Assembly: GCF_010111755.1 (NCBI RefSeq)
Contig: NC_088962.1
Location: 62,001-126,000 of the forward strand
Length of the DNA stretch: 64,000 bases
Direction of reading: 5' to 3'
Source of the DNA: Nakaseomyces glabratus
Lineage: Eukaryota; Ascomycota; Saccharomycetes; Saccharomycetales; Saccharomycetaceae
Every line of letters starts with the position of its first letter. The first letter of the stretch is position 1. Under the pieces are notes generated by a model. That model saw nothing but the letters and a program-made list of their open reading frames with translations. It had not been told where the DNA came from and made no database searches. Below are positions 43,186 to 54,483 of the stretch, piece by piece. The position numbers were made by a program, and so were the translations under genes.

Positions 43186-45207
43186 ATGGAGGTGCGACAG
43201 GTGAAGCATAGTCGCGACGATACTGAGGCTGAGGGTGCCAAGAGGCGGAAGATGCCCTATGATGAGCAAATACAGATGCTTGCGGAAGAGGAAGAGGAGG
43301 ACACGATGAAGCGCGATATGGGAGATGCGCTGGCTACGTCGACTGAGAGCCAGAGTGGCGTGAGCGTGCTTCCGCGGGACAACTTTCAGCGGTATTGCTA
43401 CAGACATAACCCTGAGATACAAACGTCGAATACGCACGAGCTGTGTTATAAGCAGGACATGCAGCGGATTAAGATGATTAATAACAAGATCTCGCAGCTG
43501 GCGTGCCCGAAGGAACAAGCGGACATCCATCACATAATATCAAAGTACACTAACTCTAATGACAAAGTAAGGAAACTGATACTGGACGGTATACTGACGT
43601 CAAGTTGCTTCCCACAGCTGTCGTATATTGCGCAGCATATCAACACCATGATAAAGATAGATTTTATAAGCGTGCTGCCGCAAGAGCTGTCCTTGAAGAT
43701 ACTCGGGTACTTGGACTGCCAATCTCTTTGCAATGCCTCGATGGTATGCAAGAACTGGCACCTGTTGGCTGATGATGACAGGGTATGGTACCATATGTGT
43801 GAACAACATATAGACCGTAAGTGTCCAAACTGTGGCTGGGGCTTACCGCTTCTTCATATGAAGAGAGCCAGAGTTTGCTACATAAAAGCCAAGAATCCCA
43901 ACACAACCGTGAATGACAGGAAAATGATTCAAGATAATGACAATAGAATAAGCCCACTTACTGATCGTACACAAGGGAACGAAAGTCCCGGAGCTACTTT
44001 CAGTACAAATGTTTGTACCACTGCATCCAACAATACCGTCAGTGGTAGTAAAAGCAGTGGACAAGGGCAGCAAGAGAATGGGAGATGCAGGCAGAAGTCT
44101 TGGAAAATGGTATATAGAGAACGGTTTAAAGTGGAATCCAACTGGCGTAAGGGACTTTGTACAATCCAGGAGTTTAAAGGTCACATGGACGGTGTGTTGA
44201 CATTACAATTTAACTATAGACTACTATTTACTGGCTCTTACGATACCACAGTTGCAATCTGGGATTTATTTACGGGTAAATTAATTAGAAGATTAACTGG
44301 TCACAGTGATGGTGTAAAGACGTTGTATTTTGACGATCAAAAACTAATAACAGGGTCCCTGGACAAGACTATCAGAGTGTGGAACTACATTACAGGTGAA
44401 TGTATATCTACATACCGTGGACACACTGACAGTGTAATGAGCGTTGACTCTCATAAGAAGATTATTGTGTCTGGTAGTGCAGACAAGACAGTCAAAGTAT
44501 GGCATGTAGAGTCTAGAACTTGTTATACATTAAAGGGCCATACCGAATGGGTTAACTGTGTCAAGCTGCATCCAAAGAGTTTTAGTTGTTACAGTTGTTC
44601 AGACGATACTACAATAAGAATGTGGGATATAAGAACTAACACATGCCTCAGAGTTTTCAGAGGGCATGTGGGACAAGTTCAGAAGGTTATACCATTAACA
44701 ATCATCGATGCTCAGAATCTGGTAACTCACGAGAGGAAACCTGGTGAGGAAGACGATATTGCCAGCAATGGTACCGGTGAGGATGATCCGGAAAATGGAG
44801 TCAATGGCCAACGTGAACTGGATAAAAAAATGCCATACCCAACACATTTGTTATCCTGTGCGCTAGATAACACCATTAAGCTATGGGAAGTAAGGAGTGG
44901 TAGATGTATCAGAACGCAGTTCGGGCATGTGGAGGGTGTCTGGGATATCGCCGCCGATAACTTCAGAATTATCAGCGGGTCGCACGATGGTAGCATCAAA
45001 ATTTGGGATCTACAAAGTGGCAAATGTATGCATACCTTCCATGGAAGAAAACTGAAAGGTTCTGATGTAAATACCAGTAGTAACCCGGACCACGATGAAA
45101 GGACTAAGAGTGCCCCAGTCGCATGCGTCTGTATAGGTGACTCTGAATGCTTCAGTGGCGACGAATTTGGGTGCGTTAAGATGTACAAGTTCGACAGTCA
45201 GGACTGA
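43186..45207 (+). CDS. MET30: Met30, F-box/WD40 subunit of SCF ubiquitin ligase
   Basis: This 673-residue substrate receptor of SCF-Met30 ubiquitinates the activator Met4, controlling sulfur amino-acid metabolism, cadmium response and cell cycle. The F-box (about 158-205; SVLPQELSLKILGYL, then MVCKNWHLLADD) binds Skp1. The C-terminal half from about residue 328 forms a WD40 propeller with repeated GH...W-D units such as GHMDGVLTLQF / AIWDLFTGKLIRRL and GHSDGVKTLYF. A charged loop around 510-545 is inserted between blades. The ATG at 43186 is used, because the seven upstream codons begin with GTG. S. cerevisiae Met30 is 640 residues. The neighbour PIG2 matches YIL046W-YIL045W. Confidence 0.95.
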   Translation: MEVRQVKHSRDDTEAEGAKRRKMPYDEQIQMLAEEEEEDTMKRDMGDALATSTESQSGVSVLPRDNFQRYCYRHNPEIQTSNTHELCYKQDMQRIKMINNKISQLACPKEQADIHHIISKYTNSNDKVRKLILDGILTSSCFPQLSYIAQHINTMIKIDFISVLPQELSLKILGYLDCQSLCNASMVCKNWHLLADDDRVWYHMCEQHIDRKCPNCGWGLPLLHMKRARVCYIKAKNPNTTVNDRKMIQDNDNRISPLTDRTQGNESPGATFSTNVCTTASNNTVSGSKSSGQGQQENGRCRQKSWKMVYRERFKVESNWRKGLCTIQEFKGHMDGVLTLQFNYRLLFTGSYDTTVAIWDLFTGKLIRRLTGHSDGVKTLYFDDQKLITGSLDKTIRVWNYITGECISTYRGHTDSVMSVDSHKKIIVSGSADKTVKVWHVESRTCYTLKGHTEWVNCVKLHPKSFSCYSCSDDTTIRMWDIRTNTCLRVFRGHVGQVQKVIPLTIIDAQNLVTHERKPGEEDDIASNGTGEDDPENGVNGQRELDKKMPYPTHLLSCALDNTIKLWEVRSGRCIRTQFGHVEGVWDIAADNFRIISGSHDGSIKIWDLQSGKCMHTFHGRKLKGSDVNTSSNPDHDERTKSAPVACVCIGDSECFSGDEFGCVKMYKFDSQD

Positions 45208-46227
45208 GAAAGTGCGTTGCCATTGCAGTGAATGCTAGCCTACATTAATTTTATTTTTTTTAAGCGTTGTTTTGAGTATTTCTGTTCAGGATGTATTCAA
45301 GAAAGGGACCAGTATATAGAGATAAATAGTATTTGCTTTTCTAATAGGGAATTTCCGGTTAATTACACATCTATAATCATAGTATGTCTAATTTTTTTGA
45401 TTGCTGGCTATGTTAATCTTACAGGACTAGTCAATAAATGCCGTTGTTGCACCAAGGGACAACACATCCCACACCCCCACGCAAACACAGAGAAACGCTC
45501 GCACCAACAGGACCAAGAAACGGGATAAGAGATGGCAAACTTACTTCACACCGAATTGTCACTAAAATCGCTGGGTCTTTGCTTTGCAAATGATGTGTAA
45601 TCAAGGGATGAATCTCGTTTATCATTGCTCGGTTGCCCTGCCCCACTGTGCCAATTGACTTCTTCCTCTGGCGTCGATAAACAATGGGGGAGTCATTTCT
45701 TGTTTCTATTGGGTATTGAAGGGGATCAATCGAGGGGCCATGCCCAGATAACGCAGGTGTTGGCGAGGGATGTGAAGTTAGCATGGATACTGGGCATATC
45801 AGCTATATTTCTTGCTCGTGGTACCCCCTCTCCCCCGGGTCTCAAGCCCCTTGGCACTTTGCACTTCGATAACAATTCCTTATATATACAGATAAATATC
45901 CTACTTTCGACTTAAACTCTGAACACCGATTTTCGAAGACCAGTTTCAGCAATTTCAACCAAGTAAAGGACAGTTTGTTATATAAACGTCTGTAATACAC
46001 TATTCTACTGGCTAGCATCGAGTAGCCTTACAAAGAGAGTATAACCCTTCGAGACTCTGGATAGTGTGACACGATCCAAACAAGCGTTGTGAAAAGTTCC
46101 CACAGTGAGGAGTCCGATAACGAAAGGAAAGCTCAACGGAAGGAGTCGCACGCAGAGGGATATTTAGTTCAATCACATCCTCTGGGGATAAAATAGTTCA
46201 AAGAGCCATTACCGTCTTAGTGATTGG
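45208..46227. other. MET30 3' flank / PIG2 promoter
   Basis: This is a 1.0 kb spacer on the plus strand. An ATG-started frame of 98 codons (45232-45528) with one hydrophobic segment begins 24 bp after the MET30 stop and is treated under findings rather than called. A TATATA-type element is at about 45880-45887. Otherwise I see nothing. Confidence 0.5.
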
Positions 46228-48711
46228 ATGTATATAGACGAGGAGATCGACAGTGTTTTTGTGCGGCGATTAGACGGCGATAGGAGTTCTGAAATGAAGA
46301 GTCGATCAACTAGGAGGTCGCTGAAGAAGAAGAAGAAAAGCAATGGATCTACAGCCAAAAGTACTTCTAGTGCACACAATGATAAGCCTGTGAAACAATC
46401 AGCTGTGGGACAACAACCTATGGCTGCTAAGGCCAATATGAGATCCAATGGCACTGCCGGCAAAACTGTGGTTGCGCAAGATGACTCAAAAATGGATGCC
46501 GAGAGGATTCATCAAGAGGCCACTAAAAGATTTGCGGTTATCGAGTCTATAAGGAACGACAAGGCCTTAGAGGCACAGACACCGTTTACTAAGAATTTCA
46601 CAATACATGAGAAACTACCAGATCACAAAGACAACAAAGATGTCAAAACAACCGCTGGCTCGGGAAAGAGTGACCTGGTAGTGGATACTGATGATCATAT
46701 TAAAACAGCTGAATCTATGGATATAAGGCTAAACAATCCCCTTTTGAAGGACTCACAAAATTCTGTGGAAAACGGTAAGGCCATTAATGTCGAATCTAAG
46801 AAGAACGAAGAACCTATGACTATTCTAAGAAAACATAATAATCAAAACATAACCGAAAACAAAAACGATACAGTACCCAAACAAAAAGATGCTATGCCAA
46901 ATGTAAAATACTCACCTAAGGTAAATGATACAAAAATCGAAACAGAAAATGTCTTAAAAAAAAATCACGATACATACACTCAACTTAATTCAAAGGTAGC
47001 CATTTCAATGGAAAATCCTGTGGAAAAAGTACCACTATCTTTGGATACATACCAAAGTCAACCTAAAATTAAAGCAGAGACCACCCCAGATCTTATTACA
47101 GGTGAAAGAAACATTAGGAGAACTTCAAATGTAATAGGGACTGGAAAGGGTAGAATAAACTCGCTGGATTTCTTGCACAAACCTCAAAGGGTAACGCAGA
47201 TGAAGTCCGAGGATTTCATATCTCCAGAGGAGCTCAAGCGGAACACTGATATGAACAAGCAAATTTTAATGGCTAAAATACTACCTGATGATAGAATTAA
47301 CGACAAAATAGATGATATAACGACACCAGAGGAAGAAATCACTGGTCTTAAACATGAGCTTGGCAAGATGTCTATAGGAAACGGCTCTGCCAACTCCCCA
47401 GCAATAAATTCTATAAAAGCGGAAGAGATAATCGAGCTAGCTCAAGATGAATCTATTTCGCCAACAGAGCACCATTATCCAATCCTAAATAGGGCCAACC
47501 AAGCCCAACAAGACGTGTGCTTACCCTTGCATGATTCATACGATCAATCTCCAGTGGAGGACCACATGATGCCATTGCCCCCGGTATACAAGAAGTCTGG
47601 GGAGCTGGTGAAGAGTTCTCTGAAGAGGAGATCGAAGTCCCTGCCGGTGACGCCAAACTCGAACAGGAGAACTCAGAACTCACGTGGCGTGCGCATGAAT
47701 AACCCCAGAGACCAATTGATTCGTAGTAAGAGTGTCCACTTTGACCAAAGGCTGCCAGTGAAGTATTTCTTCAAAGAGGAGAGTCCCAGCGTCGTTAGTA
47801 TCCGTGATGAAGAGGACGACGTGCTAAGTTTCCAACACAAGCCACTTGTTCGCAGTATTGATCGCAACAATGGCAGAAAGAAGAGGCTAGACCTGAACAG
47901 GAGACTTGAGGGTGGGTTTATGGATGACGATGAGGATGGGTATCCGTACAGCTATGATTACGACGAGGATGACGATGAGACAACGCGTGGGGGCACAGAC
48001 CTCGACCGGTACATGGACGAGTACGACTACGAGAACGGGTTCAGCCAGGGCGACAGTATCTTTAGCCGCGGGCTGAAGTCTCTGATGATGAACGACCGTG
48101 GCAGTGGTCTCAAGGACAACTTCAAGGACCCCACTCCGCCGGTCTCGCAATCAAGCACGAGCAAGAAAGAGGAGAAGATGACCACTCTAGTGAGCAAGAA
48201 CTTCCCAACGCTGGGCAGCAAGACGTCGAAGTCGCTGAAGTTGAACATCTTCTTGAACTCCACGAGCGACAAGAAAGTGCTGTTACAAGAGGTGAGTCTC
48301 AATGTACAGAAGCGCAAGTCCAACTACTACAACAGCAACTTTGGCGGACCCGGTATCGGCTTCTCCACTGGCCGAGACGAGGACGACAAGCTGATCATCA
48401 CGGGCACGGTGCTTGTCAAGAACATATACTTCGACAAGAAGGTCTCGATACGTTACACCTGGGACCACTGGCGCAGTTGCAACGAAGTGGAGTCCATGTA
48501 CGTGGGCTCCGGCAACAACTACCTGCCAGGATCGCAAATGGATATATTCAGGTTCATGATCGACAACACCGTGCTCAGCAACGGCCAGTACGTTTCCAAC
48601 CGCAGCCGAGAACTGGAGTTCTGCATCCAGTACACCACCCGCAGCAACACTGCCCGCGAGGAGTACTGGGACAACAACAACGGCAAGAACTACATCGTGG
48701 AAATCCAGTAG
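46228..48711 (+). CDS. PIG2: Glycogen-targeting subunit of protein phosphatase 1 (Pig2/Gip2 type)
   Basis: This 827-residue protein targets Glc7 phosphatase to glycogen. An RVxF-type Glc7-docking motif is present as KSVHF at 501-505. A CBM21 carbohydrate-binding domain fills about 655-825 (VLVKNIYFDKKVSIRYT, DIFRFMID, ELEFCIQYTT, YWDNNNGKNY). In S. cerevisiae PIG2 (YIL045W, 538) and GIP2 (YER054C, 548) are duplicates; this single gene sits where both would map (next to MET30 and HIS1). It is some 280 residues longer because of a low-complexity, Lys/Asn-rich N-terminal half that I cannot assign. An in-frame ATG at 46294, before a basic KKKKK stretch, is an alternative start. The 3' third is markedly more GC-rich than the middle. 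Confidence 0.9.
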   Translation: MYIDEEIDSVFVRRLDGDRSSEMKSRSTRRSLKKKKKSNGSTAKSTSSAHNDKPVKQSAVGQQPMAAKANMRSNGTAGKTVVAQDDSKMDAERIHQEATKRFAVIESIRNDKALEAQTPFTKNFTIHEKLPDHKDNKDVKTTAGSGKSDLVVDTDDHIKTAESMDIRLNNPLLKDSQNSVENGKAINVESKKNEEPMTILRKHNNQNITENKNDTVPKQKDAMPNVKYSPKVNDTKIETENVLKKNHDTYTQLNSKVAISMENPVEKVPLSLDTYQSQPKIKAETTPDLITGERNIRRTSNVIGTGKGRINSLDFLHKPQRVTQMKSEDFISPEELKRNTDMNKQILMAKILPDDRINDKIDDITTPEEEITGLKHELGKMSIGNGSANSPAINSIKAEEIIELAQDESISPTEHHYPILNRANQAQQDVCLPLHDSYDQSPVEDHMMPLPPVYKKSGELVKSSLKRRSKSLPVTPNSNRRTQNSRGVRMNNPRDQLIRSKSVHFDQRLPVKYFFKEESPSVVSIRDEEDDVLSFQHKPLVRSIDRNNGRKKRLDLNRRLEGGFMDDDEDGYPYSYDYDEDDDETTRGGTDLDRYMDEYDYENGFSQGDSIFSRGLKSLMMNDRGSGLKDNFKDPTPPVSQSSTSKKEEKMTTLVSKNFPTLGSKTSKSLKLNIFLNSTSDKKVLLQEVSLNVQKRKSNYYNSNFGGPGIGFSTGRDEDDKLIITGTVLVKNIYFDKKVSIRYTWDHWRSCNEVESMYVGSGNNYLPGSQMDIFRFMIDNTVLSNGQYVSNRSRELEFCIQYTTRSNTAREEYWDNNNGKNYIVEIQ

Positions 48712-49953
48712 CACAACTCCCCTACCTCTATCGGTGTGATATATAAGAATACTAACATATGTATCGGGCTTTAGCAATTATCGTCATATACGCAAATAAG
48801 TACTCCTCTTTTAACCTTCCGCCTTTGTGAGTGCTCTCCTAAATCACTCTACCTGCCCCTTCTCAGGGCCTCCCCCCGCTCCTCCTCCCCCACACATACC
48901 TGCGTACAGCTGAACTGGAAATAGAAAGAAACTTTGAAACAACCTGCAATAGGACTGAGAACTGCCCCTGAATACTCCAACTTCCTAAAAGGGAAACACA
49001 GGGATGTTATTGGTCTTGTACTAATTGTTTTCCTTACAAGCACAGACATTACAGCAGAAACTGCAACTTCCCACTGTAATGAATCATTTGTGTATTGGGA
49101 AGGGTAGTCCAGGGTCCGGTGTTTCTGCGTCTCCGTCTGTGGCTACGTCCCAGTTGAAATATAAATAGCCCTTGGCTATTCAGCTCGGTATTCTTGAAAC
49201 TCCCCACAGAAACACCCGCGCGACATTTTTCCAATTCCCTTTATTTCTGTTTTTCGCCACGGGCTTCTTCCCTGCTTGGTGCTCATGGCGCTCCTGTGCT
49301 CGGCCTATCATCGCTCTCCTGCGTACGTGTGAAAGCATAACTTATGTCCGGTTGTTCCGGTGTCTCCGGGTCTTTCACTGTGGCAGTCAAGTGTATATTG
49401 GCTGCCTCTCAAGTAGGACAGACAGCATCTGGACACAGATATTGCCGCACGCACCACCAGGTATTAGCTAATTAGAGATTTTCTCTTTGCAAGCACTGTA
49501 TCTCCGCAGCCTGTTGCACTCTCATCCTGCTAATGTGTGCTTGTCTTTTACAACCAAAAAATCTCTCAAAATGGCTGAAATGTCCAAAAAGTCCTCTTTC
49601 TTCCAAAAACCTGTGCACTTGTATGTACTTTGCAGGAGACACAGAGACATATCGGGGAGCACAGCCAGTGTGGACATGGGAGGCCTTCCCCTTTTTCTGA
49701 AGGGCATCGCCTATCCCAGTAGCCCTAAACAGTTACAAAGTGCCATTCTTTTTGCCATAATAGCGCACTTCCCAAGCAGTCAGCTACAACAACTCACACT
49801 AATGGCACCCAATCCCCAAGGTATATAAAGAGACCATGTCAATCAGGGGAAGTAAATATGTCTTCTGTAACATAATGACCAACACATTCAAGAAATAAAT
49901 AAACCATTAACTCCAAAATACAATAGAGAGATAGAAGAGACTAGGCAAAGTAT
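48712..49953. other. Region between PIG2 and the 37-codon gene
   Basis: This 1.24 kb interval is GC-richer than most spacers here, with C-rich STRE-like runs at about 48856-48890. A TATA element (TATATAAA, 49822-49829) is followed by an AGGGG core. Two short frames over 100 codons have no ATG start. I interpret most of it as the promoter of the small gene at 49954. Confidence 0.5.
49822..49829 (+). promoter_or_regulatory. TATA box upstream of the 37-codon gene
   Basis: TATATAAA lies about 125 bp upstream of the small ORF at 49954, a normal yeast TATA-to-ATG distance. An AGGGG STRE core lies just downstream. A 20-codon ATG frame at 49835-49897 comes first, so either transcription starts beyond it or it acts as an upstream ORF. 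Confidence 0.5.
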
Positions 49954-50067
49954 ATGCAAGACTTCAACATGCTGCTCACTATATTCTTTTTCGTTTGCGC
50001 TTTCTACTACGGTATTCACAGAACTGTGATCAACAGATATAAGGGCGAAGTACCATACCTGGCCTGA
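49954..50067 (+). CDS. Short membrane microprotein, positional match to YER053C-A
   Basis: This small ORF encodes 37 residues: a polar start (MQDFN), one hydrophobic segment of about 17 residues (LLTIFFFVCAFYYG, residues 7-20) and a basic/polar tail (HRTVINRYKGEVPYLA). It resembles a single-pass ER membrane microprotein. In S. cerevisiae a 37-residue protein, YER053C-A, lies directly downstream of GIP2 on the same strand and is reported at the ER; here the ORF lies directly downstream of the PIG2/GIP2 gene on the same strand. Length, topology and position all agree. Codons are mostly those favoured in yeast (TTC, GGT, AAC, GTT), and a TATA box precedes it. I did not align the sequences. The molecular role is unknown. 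Confidence 0.7.
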   Translation: MQDFNMLLTIFFFVCAFYYGIHRTVINRYKGEVPYLA

Positions 50068-50388
50068 AAACAGTACACAAGAAAAAAAAAAGACATTCAT
50101 GAATTTCCTTAAAAACATAATAAGCCGACCCCCTTCTTTACCACAACGAAATATCAATTCCCTTACAAAACACATCATCTAATTTATATCCACTTTTAAA
50201 ACCAATATTAAAATATAAGAAAAAAAAAAAGCTCTTAAAAAGAAGAGGAAATGAAATGGCTTCTGCATAGCTGGTCTAGCGCGAAATACCACAAAAAAAC
50301 AACAACAACATACATATCTAATCTTTAATTTTAATTTAATACATTATCTACATCAATTCTAATATATTATTACTTAACTATTCACAGC
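50068..50388. other. Convergent intergenic region, microprotein / AGE2
   Basis: This is 321 bp of A-rich sequence with several A-runs (for example 50080-50090 and 50219-50230), and should contain the 3' UTRs. No gene is seen. Confidence 0.5.
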
Positions 50389-51186
50389 TCAACTCCAGAC
50401 ATTCTTGAATAGCTCATCGTCATCGATGGAGAGCGATGAGTTATTCTGTGGTGTAGTGTTGAACGGTGTAGTCATGCCCATGCCGCTGGATACGTTCATA
50501 GTGCTGTTGTTGTTGCTCTTGCTGGCGTTGGCACTGGAGTACAATGATAGTATAGACTTCTTCAGGTCGTTTCGTTGCGGTGTGTCCTGCTGGGTGGGTC
50601 TTGCGGGCCTCTTATTTTCCACTATCTCTTTGCGGCCTTGTAAGTTCAGCAGGCTTGAGCTATGCGTGCTTTGTGGTTTCAACTTCTCTTCAACAGCAAC
50701 GGTGTTGTTCGTTGACTCATTAGACGAGGACATTGTGGACACCAGAGAGCTCGATGAGCTGTTGGCTTGGCTAACCACCGGCTGGTCGCGGGATAGGTCC
50801 ACACTGCTGTCCATCCAGCGCTTACGCTCGTACTTCTGCCTGATGAACTCTTGCAACAAGTTGATGTCGTTACCGAGGCTCTTCCCGTTGAACTTCGAAC
50901 TGTCGGGCAGCTTCGCCTCGTATACTCTGTTTGCGTTAACGTTGTTCCTCATCTGCACTAGCTCTTTCAAGTGCTCCTCCTTCCACGTATCCAGGTCAAC
51001 AGACTTGACCTTCGAGATATGTGTCCCCAGGGACCTGTGCACACCGGCACATTTGATACATATGAACACACCCAGAGACCACGATGCCCACCTTGGGTGC
51101 GACTGAGACTTGCAGTCCGCACATGAGGCGTTGCCGGGATCGCGCAGTAGCGTAGTAAGAGCTTTCTTCACTGGAACAGAGGTCAT
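50389..51186 (-). CDS. AGE2: ArfGAP Age2
   Basis: This 265-residue GTPase-activating protein for Arf1/2 acts in trans-Golgi and endosome transport. The ArfGAP zinc finger is complete: Cys22, Cys25, Cys43, Cys46, followed by the arginine finger Arg51 in GVHRSLGTHIS. The domain runs to about residue 120; the rest is Ser/Asn-rich and disordered. S. cerevisiae Age2 is 298 residues. The ATG at 51186 (MTSVPVKKAL) was chosen because it aligns with the family start; the twelve extra codons upstream begin with TTG. Neighbours CBR1 and PKP1 on the same strand give the YIL044C-YIL043C-YIL042C order. Confidence 0.95.
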   Translation of the reverse strand: MTSVPVKKALTTLLRDPGNASCADCKSQSHPRWASWSLGVFICIKCAGVHRSLGTHISKVKSVDLDTWKEEHLKELVQMRNNVNANRVYEAKLPDSSKFNGKSLGNDINLLQEFIRQKYERKRWMDSSVDLSRDQPVVSQANSSSSSLVSTMSSSNESTNNTVAVEEKLKPQSTHSSSLLNLQGRKEIVENKRPARPTQQDTPQRNDLKKSILSLYSSANASKSNNNSTMNVSSGMGMTTPFNTTPQNNSSLSIDDDELFKNVWS

Positions 51187-51713
51187 TAATGTGGTATTAT
51201 AAAGAACAAAAGTATTATGCAAAAAATATAGGAAATGAAGGGGAAGTTAAAGTATGGTGACTATGCCAAAGGATGCAGATATGAAACAGATGTATTCGTA
51301 GGGATATTCTATGCTTCAAAAAAAAAACTTGCTGATCAATGTGACCGTCTATCTATTCTTGTCTCTCTCTTATGATTTTTCTTTTGGTTTTTTTTATCGT
51401 GGGTATACGTTCAAACCAAAATTCGCGTAAATATAATTGACAAATGAGTACCTTTGCCGTTGCTCTGATGGCTAAATATAGCTTTTGTAGGTCTATCTTG
51501 GCAGCTTGATCCTTACAATTTCATATTTTTTTTTTGCAAAAAATCGACGATTTGAAACAATTATTGATCTTATAGTAACATACGAGTGCTATACAGCAAA
51601 TGTGCCTCTTCTTGAACTGCACATTTGTTTATTTCTATATGGGGTGTGCTAGTTGAAAACGTCCTTGGAATATCTTACTGGTATTTACATAGTTAATGGC
51701 ACCTGCCTTCAAC
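51187..51713. other. AGE2 promoter / CBR1 3' flank
   Basis: This is 527 bp of T-rich sequence between two minus-strand genes. I see no gene or recognisable site. Confidence 0.5.
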
Positions 51714-52915
<1,202 letters not shown>

Positions 52916-54175
52916 TCATTCGTCCTTCTTGGGCTCCAACATCTTCTTTGTTGGCCCTTTCAACTTGATATACACGTCTGTACCCCATCCCCATAGACTT
53001 TGAATATCCAACTTACCGTCGAACATCTCTATGTAGGCCTTGCACATCGGCAGTCCAAATCCCATACCTGAAACAATGTTTATATCCTCTCCTGGGATCA
53101 CATATGCGCTGGCACCGGACTCCTTCTTATCCGACTCCACCGTAGTGTAGGAGTACTCGAAAATGTGAGACTCAACGTTTGGTGGTATACCTCCGCCAAA
53201 GTCTCTTATTCTAATCTCCAACTCTTCATCGTATTTTTCATCCTTGACTATTTGCACTTCTACTGGCTTCTCAACGAGACAGTTGTGAGATGTGGTGTTC
53301 TCTATGTGAGCGCGGTATGAGTTTTTAAGAATCTCGGTTAGCACATACTCTAGAATGGTGGGGATGCAGGGGAATGTCACATCGTGGCCGCCATATATTT
53401 TTACAGGTGCTACGAGCTGGTCGTACTTGACAAAACATAGATCACTGACGAACTCCGAAACTTTCTTGACCATATCTGCCACTGGCAACGCCTTGTGAAT
53501 AGTCCCGATCATATTTGGATCAGAGTCCCGATTGTGATTACTCACAGCCAAATGATTTGTAGCAAGGATCTTCATAGCGATCCTGTCTCTTAAGTGTTCA
53601 TCCAAGAACTTGAATATAGTATCCTTCTCGAGGAAGTCCATGATTTCTTCCAGGCCACGCGACAATGTCTCTACGGTATCCTGATGATCATCGAGAAACT
53701 CTATCAGTAGTCCATGTATAATGTCTTTGTCATGCAATGCATAAGGAAATTCAATGGAGAGTAACGATTCCAACGTCTTAAGATATAGTGAGTAACTCTT
53801 CTCGATAGATGGATTCACAGCAGCCACATAAGGTAGTTTCTGAATAGCATTCAACCTCCTGCAAGTGTACGATAGAAGAAGATTGATAGTCTTGATGGTC
53901 AACATGTACTCTTCATTGGCACTCAGTGGTGGTTTGTAATGAGTCAGATAATCATAAGTCAACGGAGGAATCGGCTTGCTAGCATATTCTTGAATCAGCA
54001 GCTCAATGTTAGACCGGATCTTATAGTGCTTGTCAAACTCCAAGTGTTTCAGCCTATCCTGATAGTTAGCCACTGAACCATACTTGCTGTTTTTCAGTAA
54101 AACTGACGCCGCATGAAACTGTCTGCCAATTACTCTCCGATGGCCTCCCAAACGCAAAGCGCTACGTAAAAACAT
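52916..54175 (-). CDS. PKP1: Mitochondrial pyruvate dehydrogenase kinase Pkp1
   Basis: This 419-residue kinase of the PDK/BCKDK family phosphorylates and inactivates the pyruvate dehydrogenase E1-alpha subunit Pda1 in the mitochondrial matrix. The N terminus is a typical targeting peptide, rich in Arg, Leu and Ala without acids (FLRSALRLGGHRRVIGRQFH). The GHKL ATP site is recognised by the N box EILKNSYRAH (about 280), the G1 box DFGGGIPP (about 323) and the G2 box GMGFGLPMCKAY (about 370). The S. cerevisiae protein (YIL042C) is 394 residues. It is divergent from GVP36, as in S. cerevisiae. Confidence 0.94.
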   Translation of the reverse strand: MFLRSALRLGGHRRVIGRQFHAASVLLKNSKYGSVANYQDRLKHLEFDKHYKIRSNIELLIQEYASKPIPPLTYDYLTHYKPPLSANEEYMLTIKTINLLLSYTCRRLNAIQKLPYVAAVNPSIEKSYSLYLKTLESLLSIEFPYALHDKDIIHGLLIEFLDDHQDTVETLSRGLEEIMDFLEKDTIFKFLDEHLRDRIAMKILATNHLAVSNHNRDSDPNMIGTIHKALPVADMVKKVSEFVSDLCFVKYDQLVAPVKIYGGHDVTFPCIPTILEYVLTEILKNSYRAHIENTTSHNCLVEKPVEVQIVKDEKYDEELEIRIRDFGGGIPPNVESHIFEYSYTTVESDKKESGASAYVIPGEDINIVSGMGFGLPMCKAYIEMFDGKLDIQSLWGWGTDVYIKLKGPTKKMLEPKKDE

Positions 54176-54483
54176 CTCGCCTCAATAAATCAGTTTCAAG
54201 GCTCAGACTATACACTTATTACAAGGGGCACAGATCAGCAGAATGATGCTGATCATCCATTTCCATTATAGCAGTTTTGCTTCATTGACTTGACTCAAAG
54301 GTCCAGTTGGCGATCACTTCCCACTGGGTTTAAGGCTCTCCTTCACCCAAAATTTTTCTTCAGAAAGCTTGAAAAGGGAAGCCTACCAGGTAACAAAAAT
54401 GCATATGTATTTAGAAGCAATAGGTTTCTTCAATTGGCTTGCTCAATCGTATATTCCTATAGCAATTATATTAGCGAGAACAA
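54176..54483. promoter_or_regulatory. Bidirectional PKP1 / GVP36 promoter
   Basis: This is a 308 bp shared upstream region. It contains an AGGGG STRE core at 54224-54228 and an inverted repeat (GATCAGCA, 6-bp spacer, TGCTGATC) at 54233-54254. Confidence 0.55.

Noticed and set aside
49487..49828. 113-codon frame between PIG2 and the microprotein
   Set aside because: It has a TTG start, no protein-like pattern, and overlaps the likely promoter and TATA box of the small gene.
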